From: Paenibacillus etheri
Lineage (GTDB): Bacteria; Bacillota; Bacilli; Paenibacillales; Paenibacillaceae
Direction: 5' to 3'
DNA: 64,000 bases
Assembly: GCF_001012825.1 (NCBI RefSeq)
Contig: NZ_LCZJ02000026.1
Coordinates: forward strand, 470,761-534,760
A model generated the notes under the pieces. It did not search any database. It had not been told where the DNA came from and saw nothing but the letters and a program-made list of their open reading frames with translations. The number at the start of each line of letters is the position of its first letter. Positions within the stretch are counted from its first letter, which is position 1. The position numbers and the translations under genes were made by a program. This document shows, one piece after another, positions 36,931-44,568 of this stretch.

Positions 36931-37902
36931 CTACCATAGACTGTTCTCGCTCGTACGGCGGACAATTTGATTCACCGTAATAAGCAGGATGCAATTGACA
37001 ATGGAGTTAAATAAACCAACAGCTGTTGAGAAGCTATATTGCGCATCGACAAGACCAGATCGATAGACAAAGGTTGAAATCACGTCAGAGCTTGACATAT
37101 TCAATGAATTTTGCAGAAGTAATATTTTCTCAAAACCTACACTTAACAAGCCACCCATATTCAGAATTAATAGAATGGTCATGGTCGGTATAAGCGTTGG
37201 AATATTGATGTGGCGAACACGCTGGAAGCGAGAGGCTCCGTCGATAATTGCCGCTTCATGCAATCCTGGGTCTACACCCGAGAGTGCCGCCAAATAAATA
37301 ATCGTCCCCCACCCCGCACTCTGCCACACGCCTGAGAATACATACATCGTCTTAAACCAACCAGGGCTTGTCAGAAACTGCGGTGCACTAAAGCCTAAGC
37401 CTTCAATGGCATGAATAATCATTCCGTTCGATGGAGACAAGAAGGTAATAATCATCCCCGCCATAACAACGACAGAAATGAAATGAGGAGCATAAGTAAC
37501 GGTCTGAACAAGTCGCTTGAAGAAGCCATCCTTCACTTCGTTAAACGCAAGCGCCAGAATAATTGGGATTGGGAATCCAATGGCTAATTCATACAAGCTA
37601 ATGCTAAGCGTGTTCCACAGCAAATCCCAGAAATAATACGAGTTAAAAAATCGAATGAAATGATCAAAGCCTACCCACTCACTGCCAAAATAGCCTTTAG
37701 ACGGAATGTAGTTCTTAAAAGCAATCTGAATCCCATACATCGGTCCATAGCTGAAAATGAGGAAGTAAAAGAATGCGGGTGCGATAAAAATGTAAAGCTC
37801 CCAATTCTGCCTGATCTTCTTCCATGTTTGGCCCTTAAACTTGCGCTTTACATTTTTGTGCGAATTTATAGTTCGCAAATGCATCTTTTCCGTTTCCTGC
37901 AT
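36931..37902 (-). CDS. CUT1 sugar ABC permease (LplB-like)
   Basis: 323-residue permease with six predicted helices; a positively charged N-terminus (KNVKRKFKGQTWKKIRQNWELYIF) precedes the first. The EAA loop is GLHEAAIIDGASRFQRVRHINIPTL. The start is the ATG at 37902 after AGGAGGGG. It is the first gene of the importer operon; a promoter with an overlapping cre-like site lies about 80 bases upstream (37982-38027), so carbon catabolite repression by CcpA is likely. Confidence 0.92.
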   Translation of the reverse strand: MQETEKMHLRTINSHKNVKRKFKGQTWKKIRQNWELYIFIAPAFFYFLIFSYGPMYGIQIAFKNYIPSKGYFGSEWVGFDHFIRFFNSYYFWDLLWNTLSISLYELAIGFPIPIILALAFNEVKDGFFKRLVQTVTYAPHFISVVVMAGMIITFLSPSNGMIIHAIEGLGFSAPQFLTSPGWFKTMYVFSGVWQSAGWGTIIYLAALSGVDPGLHEAAIIDGASRFQRVRHINIPTLIPTMTILLILNMGGLLSVGFEKILLLQNSLNMSSSDVISTFVYRSGLVDAQYSFSTAVGLFNSIVNCILLITVNQIVRRTSENSLW

Positions 37903-37981
37903 CGTGACATCCCCTCCTAGTAGTAATGATGAGAGCACTCTGATAAAAGAGTGAACATCACATTTGAATCTGCCCATATGT

Positions 37982-38027
37982 TGTTAGCGCTTACATTTAC
38001 AATATAAAGAATCAAGCGAATCGTAAA
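37982..38027 (-). promoter_or_regulatory. lplB operon promoter with overlapping cre site
   Basis: On the minus strand, TTTACG (38022-38027), 17-bp spacer, TATTGT (37999-38004), then TGTAAGCGCTAACA (37982-37995), which differs from a perfect cre palindrome at one position and covers the expected start of transcription. An alternative promoter (TTGCCT 38172-38177, 16 bp, TATTGT 38150-38155) lies further upstream. Confidence 0.65.
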
Positions 38028-38210
38028 TATGTCATTCTCGCTTATCAAGAATTTCGTGTTGTACAGCGGGATGATATACGTTTCACCGCTATGTTGATGT
38101 TCTAGAAGTGTGTCATTCTTGCGCTTTTCGCCCGTAATTCCGCTCAATTACAATACCAACGCTGCTCATCGAGGCAATGTGTTTAAATCTCCATAGCATA
38201 TGTTTTTTTT

Positions 38211-38275
38211 GCGCTTTATGAGGGAATTCATCCTGAATCTAACGTTTGTTGACTGAAGAATCATGTTTCTTAACT
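38211..38275 (+). repeat. 65-bp direct repeat B, with paired AraC-type half sites
   Basis: Second copy of the sequence at 24266-24330. Half sites CGTTTGTTGACT (38243-38254) and TGTTTCTTAACT (38264-38275) are 21 bp apart. The second half site ends where the -35 region of the plus-strand promoter is expected (-10 TAAAAT at 38299-38304), the class II arrangement of AraC-type activators. The YesN regulator (43766-44527) of this unit, or the regulator at 31989, is the likely ligand. Confidence 0.75.
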
Positions 38276-38298
38276 GGATGCACCTCACACTACTTTAA

Positions 38299-38326
38299 TA
38301 AAATTAAATCAGGGAAAGCGGTTACA
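38299..38326 (+). promoter_or_regulatory. -10 box and cre-like site before the second importer
   Basis: TAAAAT (38299-38304) has no good -35 box but has the direct-repeat operator just upstream. GGAAAGCGGTTACA (38313-38326) matches the cre consensus except at the first base and lies just after the expected start point. Confidence 0.55.
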
Positions 38327-38365
38327 AAGAACAGCAGGTATGAAACACATGAAGGAGCGGATGAC

Positions 38366-39316
38366 ATGAGCACGAAACTTGAACAGCGCAAAATCAGAAA
38401 GCGCATACAGTGGCGAAAGCAAGATACCGAGTTAACTCTGCTCGCCTTGCCGACATTGATCTGGTATATCTTGTTTTCTTTCTTACCGATGTTCGGTATG
38501 ATTATCGCTTTTAAAAATTTCAAAATCAGCGGTAACTTTATTAGTAACGTACTAGAAAGTCCGTGGGTCGGCCTCAAGAACTTTGAATTCTTATTCAAAT
38601 CAAATGATGCCTGGATCATTCTTCGCAACACGATAGGATATAACATTATCTTCATTATTCTTGGCATCGTGTTGCCAGTAATGTTCGCGATTATGATCAG
38701 CTTGCTGCATAGCCGCAAAGCAGGCAAGGTTTATCAGACTATGATGTTTCTGCCCTACTTCCTTTCCTGGGTAGTCGTCTCTGCTGTAGGCTGGGCATTC
38801 TTCAGCTTCGATAAAGGAATTCTCAATCAATTTCTTGTGGGTATCGGACAAGAGCCTATGAATTGGTATATGGAACCACAATATTGGCCTTACATTCTTA
38901 TCTTTTTAAACATCTGGAAGAGTATTGGTTATGGCATGATCATCTACCTGGCAACCATCACGGGGATCGATAGCACCTACTATGAGGCTGCAGTAATTGA
39001 CGGAGCTTCCATCTGGCAGCAGACACGCTTCATTACCTTGCCCATGTTAAAGCTAGTCATTGTCATGATGTTCATCCTGGCAGTAGGTCGAATATTCTAC
39101 ACAGATTTCGGACTATTCTATCAGGTCACACGCGACTCAAACTCCCTGTACAATGTGACCACTACTATAGACGTGTTGGTATTTAAACAACTAAAAACTG
39201 CCACTGTAGGAATGGCATCGGCTGCCGCTTTCGTCCAATCCGTTCTAGGCTGTATTACAATTCTGAGTGCTAACTGGATCGTAAAAAAAATCGATTCCGA
39301 TAGTGCAATGATTTAG
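38366..39316 (+). CDS. CUT1 sugar ABC permease, second importer
   Basis: 316-residue permease with six helices; EAA loop YYEAAVIDGASIWQQTRFITLPML. The start is the ATG at 38366, eight bases after AAGGAG. The ORF is open for 40 codons upstream, but these run through the operator region and are not counted. It is the first gene of a unit comprising two permeases, a binding protein, a YesM/YesN pair and a second binding protein. No ATPase gene is present. Confidence 0.92.
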   Translation: MSTKLEQRKIRKRIQWRKQDTELTLLALPTLIWYILFSFLPMFGMIIAFKNFKISGNFISNVLESPWVGLKNFEFLFKSNDAWIILRNTIGYNIIFIILGIVLPVMFAIMISLLHSRKAGKVYQTMMFLPYFLSWVVVSAVGWAFFSFDKGILNQFLVGIGQEPMNWYMEPQYWPYILIFLNIWKSIGYGMIIYLATITGIDSTYYEAAVIDGASIWQQTRFITLPMLKLVIVMMFILAVGRIFYTDFGLFYQVTRDSNSLYNVTTTIDVLVFKQLKTATVGMASAAAFVQSVLGCITILSANWIVKKIDSDSAMI

Positions 39317-39327
39317 GAGGTGAGACT

Positions 39328-40254
39328 ATGGCAAAGAGAACCTATCAATCAGGCTTAGAGAAATTCAACCGCACAAGTAAAAGCGTAAATGCTTTGTTTA
39401 CCCTAATTTTTACGCTGCTGGCAATTGCCTGCGTCGTGCCTGTAATCGTTGTGTTATCCATATCGCTTACCGATGAATCCTATATTCGTGAAACGGGATA
39501 CAGCATTCTCCCAACAGCTCTATCCGCAGATGCATACGCTTATATCGCCAAACAAGGAACGATGATCTTACGCGCTCTAGGTGTATCCGTACTTGTAACT
39601 GCCGTTGGTACTGTACTTGGTGTACTGCTCACCACAACGATGGGATATGTCATTTCACGTCCAGCTTACAAGCTCAAGAACTTTCTCACTTGGGTCGTAT
39701 TTATCCCGATGGTATTTAACGGAGGTCTTGTATCCAGTTACTTTATCAACACAAATTTCTTGGGATTGAAGAATACGATTTGGGCGCTCATCCTGCCGCT
39801 CGCAGTATCGTCCTTTAACGTTATTATTTGTAAAACCTTTTTCAAGAGCACGATCCCTGATGGCCTGATCGAATCTGCTGAAATTGATGGGGCTAGTCAG
39901 TTACGTACCTTTACCTCAATTATCCTGCCAATTTCATTGCCGGTTCTAGCTACGATTGGACTGTTCCTCTGCTTCGGTTATTGGAACGACTGGTTTCAAT
40001 CGATGCTATATATCGATAACCAGAATCTCTATTCGTTACAAGCGTTGCTTAACAGCTTAATGACCAATGCCGATGCGCTTGCCCGAAACTCAATAAGCAT
40101 GGGTGTAAGCTTCGCAGAGCTTGTCGCAACAATGCCCAAAGAATCTGCCCGTATGGCTGTTGCTATTCTTATCGTCTTGCCTGTTGCCTGCGCATATCCT
40201 TTCTTCCAGAGATACTTTATCAGCGGCCTTACCATTGGCGCAGTCAAAGGCTAG
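39328..40254 (+). CDS. CUT1 sugar ABC permease, second importer
   Basis: 308-residue LplC-like permease with six helices. EAA loop GLIESAEIDGASQLRTFTSIILPISLPVL and the family C-terminus FFQRYFISGLTIGAVKG are present. It follows the first permease by 11 bases, with AGGAGGTGAG before the ATG. It forms the heterodimeric channel with the product at 38366-39316. Confidence 0.92.
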   Translation: MAKRTYQSGLEKFNRTSKSVNALFTLIFTLLAIACVVPVIVVLSISLTDESYIRETGYSILPTALSADAYAYIAKQGTMILRALGVSVLVTAVGTVLGVLLTTTMGYVISRPAYKLKNFLTWVVFIPMVFNGGLVSSYFINTNFLGLKNTIWALILPLAVSSFNVIICKTFFKSTIPDGLIESAEIDGASQLRTFTSIILPISLPVLATIGLFLCFGYWNDWFQSMLYIDNQNLYSLQALLNSLMTNADALARNSISMGVSFAELVATMPKESARMAVAILIVLPVACAYPFFQRYFISGLTIGAVKG

Positions 40255-40292
40255 TTCCGAAGTAAGTCAAGCAAAGCTTGGTTTATGATATA

Positions 40293-40311
40293 ACCGTACT
40301 TTTGATACGGT
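40293..40311 (+). promoter_or_regulatory. small hairpin between permease and binding-protein genes
   Basis: ACCGTA and TACGGT enclose a seven-base loop in the 90-nt gap. It has no T-run. It may be a processing or stabilising hairpin of the kind that raises binding-protein expression relative to the permeases. Confidence 0.35.
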
Positions 40312-40344
40312 ACAATCCATCATTCCACACTAGGAGGAGTTAAA

Positions 40345-41838
40345 ATGAAGAACACCCTCAAGTTTGCCTCAACAATGTGTATTCTCGCATTAATGTTGTC
40401 TCTACTCGCTGCATGTGGCAGCTCGAAGCCAGCGTCCACAGCAACCAATGGAAACGAGAGTGGCACAACTGCTACTGATGCACCAACCAACAAGGAAATT
40501 CCTACATTGGTATGGTGGCAGATCGGCGGACAGGTTCCTGAGAACTTTAGTAAAGCGGTTGAGCAAATGAACGAATACACCGCTGAGAAAATCGGTGTCA
40601 AAGTGGATATCAAGGTGGCTAGCTGGGGCGAGTGGGATACAAAAATCAACACAATCGTGAATACAGGTGAACCATTTGATATGATGTTTACCAACAACAC
40701 AAAGTATAGTAAGCAAGTTACTATGGGAGCGTTCGCTGACATTACGGATCTGGTACAAAGCGAAGCCCCTGAACTTTTCAAGCTCATCCCTAGCAAAGTA
40801 TGGGATGGTGTTAAAATAGGTGGCAAAACTTTCGCTGTTCCAACGTATAAGGATTCTTCATTAACTCAATATTGGGTATTCGACGACAAGCTTGTCCAAA
40901 AGTATAATATCGATTATCAAAACATTAAAACGATGCAGGATTTAGATAAGCCATTTCATGATATGAAAGCTGGGGAAGGCAAAAGCTTCTACCCGTTGTC
41001 GTTGATCCAAAGCGAAGGCTTCTTAGGACTTCTAAATAATTATGATGATATGACATTAGGTTTCCATCCTATTGGCGTAAAAGTTGATGATGCTTCCCGT
41101 AAAGTGGTTTCAGTGTTTGAACAACCGGAAGTTATGACCGACTTAAAGCTGCTGCATCAGTGGTACAAAGATGGTATTGTCAACCCGGATGCACCAACCA
41201 AAACTGAAGGTGATAAATACAGACCATTCTTCTCTGCACAAGCCTTCCCTGGTGCAGAAGCTGGCTGGCAAATCACCGCAGGGATTGACAAGTACGACAT
41301 GACTCAAGTTTTTGGCCCGCTCTATACCACAAGTACAATTCAAGGCTCGATGAATGTAATCTCAGCAAATTCCAAATACAAAGCGGAAGCTTTGAAATAT
41401 CTGCAACTAGTGAATACAGATCCCAAATTACGTAATATGCTTGCATTTGGTGAATTAGGAGTTGACTATAAGAACATTGACGGAGAGAAATCAGTCGAAC
41501 GTATCAGCGATACATGGCCTTTAGCAGCGTACTCACAAGGTACTTTCTTCAATCTTGCGGTCACGAACGGAGCTCCTCTAGATCAGTGGGAACAAGTGAA
41601 GAAATTGAACGAACAAGCGGCGTCCTCCAGCGTATTGGGCTTCGCACTTGATATTAGCGAAATGCAGACAGAGGTTGCTAACTGCCAGGCTGTATATGAT
41701 AAGTATAGATATGAATTGCTCACAGGCGCTTCAGATCCTGAGAAGGTAATCCCTAAATTGCTGTCTGAGCTAAAAAATGCCGGAATGGACAAAATCATGC
41801 AAGTAGCTCAAGAACAAATCAACAATTACTTTAAATAA
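40345..41838 (+). CDS. extracellular solute-binding lipoprotein, second importer
   Basis: 497-residue sugar-binding lipoprotein. The signal peptide ends in LLAACGSS (lipidated Cys about 24), then a Thr/Ser-rich linker and the binding domain (TLVWWQIGGQVPENFSKAV, FDMMFTNNTKYSKQVTMGAFADITDLV). A DUF3502-like C-terminal part is suggested by QAASSSVLGFALDISEMQTEVANCQ. AGGAGG precedes the ATG. It is homologous along its whole length to the lipoprotein at 44569-46062. Ligand unknown; mannosides or related oligosaccharides are suggested by the adjoining locus. Confidence 0.9.
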   Translation: MKNTLKFASTMCILALMLSLLAACGSSKPASTATNGNESGTTATDAPTNKEIPTLVWWQIGGQVPENFSKAVEQMNEYTAEKIGVKVDIKVASWGEWDTKINTIVNTGEPFDMMFTNNTKYSKQVTMGAFADITDLVQSEAPELFKLIPSKVWDGVKIGGKTFAVPTYKDSSLTQYWVFDDKLVQKYNIDYQNIKTMQDLDKPFHDMKAGEGKSFYPLSLIQSEGFLGLLNNYDDMTLGFHPIGVKVDDASRKVVSVFEQPEVMTDLKLLHQWYKDGIVNPDAPTKTEGDKYRPFFSAQAFPGAEAGWQITAGIDKYDMTQVFGPLYTTSTIQGSMNVISANSKYKAEALKYLQLVNTDPKLRNMLAFGELGVDYKNIDGEKSVERISDTWPLAAYSQGTFFNLAVTNGAPLDQWEQVKKLNEQAASSSVLGFALDISEMQTEVANCQAVYDKYRYELLTGASDPEKVIPKLLSELKNAGMDKIMQVAQEQINNYFK

Positions 41839-41848
41839 ACCTTATTTC

Positions 41849-41878
41849 ACATGGTATATCAGCGCTGATATACCATGT
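41849..41878 (+). terminator. perfect palindrome after binding-protein gene
   Basis: ACATGGTATATCAGC is followed directly by its reverse complement, then GTTTCCCTTT. It lies 11 bases after the stop. It is a probable terminator or attenuator between the transporter genes and the kinase gene, although the T-run is interrupted. Confidence 0.6.
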
Positions 41879-42019
41879 GTTTCCCTTTAATCCACTAAAA
41901 TTCATTTGAACTAATGTTACACTTCATATATATTTACAGTGAATTATAAGCGCTCTCAACCATAGCAACGAGAGACTTATTCCTCTATTTTATGTGTCTG
42001 ACCTTAGGGGGCATTACGA

Positions 42020-43759
42020 ATGAAGTTTTGGAGGAGTTCTTTTTTTCACATTAAAATATATCGCAATAAATTTAGGGCTTACCTTATCTTCATTTTAGCC
42101 ATTGGGTTAACACTGGGCACTATGACCAGCGCGATCCTTGTTAATCAATGGATTGGTGACGCGCGGATTGAAGCTGCGAATGCCTTTTCCCGCATTGAAA
42201 ACAACTTTCAGAATGATGCCGATCGGATTGAAGCTTACATGCAAAGATTGTATTTTAATCATGATCTGATGAAAGACGTCCGTTATTTCATGAGCCCTTC
42301 CGTTGAAAGGTATCTGACTAAAAGACTGGAGAATAGTCCCTATTCATCACAATCACTTCTCTCTTTTCCTGAGGATATTAAAACATATCTATACAGCTGG
42401 GCACAGGGAGACATTACTCAGATCAGCGTTCATACCAAGGATTACGGAAATGTTATCCATTTTAATAGTTTTGGCATTCCTAGCTTCCAGTTTGGCGTTC
42501 CAAATACTGACGAAATCTTCGATGAAAGTATACAGAAGGGCTTCGTCTCTCGCAAAAAACTAAATCAAAGTGCTACGGAAGCAGGGGAAATCCGCTTTCA
42601 GATCAGCAGCAAGCGAATATTCAGTATCGCAAATAATTATCAACTCGGTAATGCGGCTGTAATCAACTCTACCGGGGAGATATTCATTATTGGTAGTAAC
42701 AATGAATCCATGACAAAAGAAATCACCCAACAAGCGGTTGTGAATAATAAAAACCATGGCTTTATCGTAAATAAAGGATATATTCCTATTTTCTTTGTTA
42801 CTTTTTCATCTACCAAATACAATTATCAATTTGTTAGTACCGTAGACTTGGCTGCACTTATACGCCAGCACAGCACGGTTTTGCTCAATATATTTGTGAT
42901 CGTCTTTACCGCTATGATCTGTGTACTGCTGCTCGTAGTCTACAATCTTCGTGATGATTCAAGATTTCTACACCGTATTATACAATCAATCAAACGTGCG
43001 AAAACTGCTGACTTCACTCCCAATAAACCTGCACGTTATCGTATGAATGAATATGGTATGATTGCACGAGAAGTCGACGATATGATACACCAATTAGACA
43101 AATATATTCGGAATGAATACTTGCTAAAGTTAAAACAGCAGGAAGCAGAAATGAAAGCGCTCCAGCATCAAATCAATCCTCATTTTCTTTATAATACCTT
43201 GGAGGTCATTCGGTCTACTGCATTAGTTCATCAGAATGAGCCTACCGCAGATGCGATTGCAACCTTAGGAGCGTTGTATCGAGAAATTGTTAAGAAAGAA
43301 AATATCATTTCAATAGGTAGCGAACTCGAGTTGTTACGAAAATACCTGCAAATTATGGAGTTTAAATATCCTGAGCACTTTTTTTATCAAATCGATGTTG
43401 AAGAGTCAATTTTAGCGCTCCCTACTGTGAAGTTCTGGATGCAGCCCTTGGCAGAAAATTTCTTTGTCCATGGGTTTAATATTAATAAAGAATTTAATTT
43501 ATTTATCGTGTCAGGCTGGGAAGATGAGGACTACTATAGACTGGATTTCATTGATAATGGAGTACGAATTGACGAAGAACGGCTAACTGTCATCAGGCGA
43601 ATTCTTTCGAGTAATAATGACCATACCACCACAAGCATTGGATTATATAATGTCTATGCCCGATTACAATTTTTTTATCAAGAGAATTTCTCGATTAGCA
43701 TTGAAAACAATGATGAAGCTGGTGTCAAAATCTCTGTACAGATTTCTAAAAAGAGGTGA
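42020..43759 (+). CDS. YesM-type sensor histidine kinase
   Basis: 579-residue membrane kinase. Helix 1 at about 20-45 (AYLIFILAIGLTLGTMTSAIL), an extracellular sensor region of about 240 residues, helix 2 (TVLLNIFVIVFTAMICVLLLVVY), a HAMP-like linker, the LytS/YesM His-kinase motif ALQHQINPHFLYNTLE, and a short HATPase_c domain (FIDNGVRIDEE, SIGLYNVYARLQ). It is six bases upstream of its response regulator. It probably detects an oligosaccharide directly or through a binding protein and controls the importer operon at 38366. Confidence 0.92.
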   Translation: MKFWRSSFFHIKIYRNKFRAYLIFILAIGLTLGTMTSAILVNQWIGDARIEAANAFSRIENNFQNDADRIEAYMQRLYFNHDLMKDVRYFMSPSVERYLTKRLENSPYSSQSLLSFPEDIKTYLYSWAQGDITQISVHTKDYGNVIHFNSFGIPSFQFGVPNTDEIFDESIQKGFVSRKKLNQSATEAGEIRFQISSKRIFSIANNYQLGNAAVINSTGEIFIIGSNNESMTKEITQQAVVNNKNHGFIVNKGYIPIFFVTFSSTKYNYQFVSTVDLAALIRQHSTVLLNIFVIVFTAMICVLLLVVYNLRDDSRFLHRIIQSIKRAKTADFTPNKPARYRMNEYGMIAREVDDMIHQLDKYIRNEYLLKLKQQEAEMKALQHQINPHFLYNTLEVIRSTALVHQNEPTADAIATLGALYREIVKKENIISIGSELELLRKYLQIMEFKYPEHFFYQIDVEESILALPTVKFWMQPLAENFFVHGFNINKEFNLFIVSGWEDEDYYRLDFIDNGVRIDEERLTVIRRILSSNNDHTTTSIGLYNVYARLQFFYQENFSISIENNDEAGVKISVQISKKR

Positions 43760-43765
43760 TTAGAT

Positions 43766-44527
43766 ATGTACAAACTTTTGATTGTGGATGATGAACCTCA
43801 GATTTTGGAAGGTATGAAACGTATTCTGGATTGGGAGCACTACGGATTCAAACAAATAGAAACAAGTGACTCCACTGAAGATGCCGTGTTTAAAGCCGTA
43901 GATTTAATTCCTGACGTAGCTATTATCGATGTGTGTATCGGCAAAAATCTAGGGTATGATGCTATCCACAAGTTAAATGAAGTGAACCTTCCAACCAAAT
44001 ATATTATTATTAGCGGCTATAGTGACTTTCAATATGCCCAGCAAGCCATTCGTTGCGGAGTCAAGGATTACCTATTAAAACCTGTGGATCGAATCAAGCT
44101 GCAGGAGGTCATTGAAAAAATAATTATCGAGGACTTACATGGCACGATTAGAGATGTGAATGCTGACACCATGAGTATTGATCCTGTACTGGGAATACAT
44201 TACGATGCCTTATCCAAGCTGGTCAATCGTATTTTAATTATGATTAAAACAGAATTTGCTCATAATATTTCATTAAAATCCGTTGCAGACCGGTTTCAAA
44301 TGAACAGCACCTATCTTGGACAACTCTTCATTAAAGAAACAAGTATGAAGTTCTCAGAGTATCTTATGAGCTATCGGATGTATCGTGCACAAGAGCTCAT
44401 CCAAACGACAAATGAGAAAATACACTGGATTGCCCTTTCTGTTGGTTACAACAACCTGAACTATTTTTATACACAATTTCAAAATCATTTTGGTACATCT
44501 CCCTCAAGTTTACGGATGAAAAGTTAA
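43766..44527 (+). CDS. YesN-type response regulator (receiver + AraC HTH)
   Basis: 253-residue regulator. The receiver domain (1-120) has IVDDEPQ, phospho-acceptor Asp55 (AIIDVCIG) and YLLKPVD. The AraC domain (about 155-253) has SLKSVADRFQMNSTYLGQLF and IHWIALSVGYNNLNYFYTQFQNHFG. It is coupled to the YesM kinase gene. The paired half sites at 38243-38275 fit binding by such a regulator. Confidence 0.92.
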   Translation: MYKLLIVDDEPQILEGMKRILDWEHYGFKQIETSDSTEDAVFKAVDLIPDVAIIDVCIGKNLGYDAIHKLNEVNLPTKYIIISGYSDFQYAQQAIRCGVKDYLLKPVDRIKLQEVIEKIIIEDLHGTIRDVNADTMSIDPVLGIHYDALSKLVNRILIMIKTEFAHNISLKSVADRFQMNSTYLGQLFIKETSMKFSEYLMSYRMYRAQELIQTTNEKIHWIALSVGYNNLNYFYTQFQNHFGTSPSSLRMKS

Positions 44528-44568
44528 GGCTAGATATATATCGCAAAGTGATTTAGGGGGCCGGGGTC

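Noticed and set aside
24266-38275. Integrative element with the 65-bp repeats as attachment sites.
   Set aside because: No integrase, recombinase or conjugation gene lies between the repeats, and the repeats carry operator-like half sites, so an att-site reading is not supported.
38246-38365. Forty-codon N-terminal extension of the second-importer permease.
   Set aside because: It covers the operator, the -10 box and the cre-like site, and the ATG at 38366 has a proper AAGGAG.
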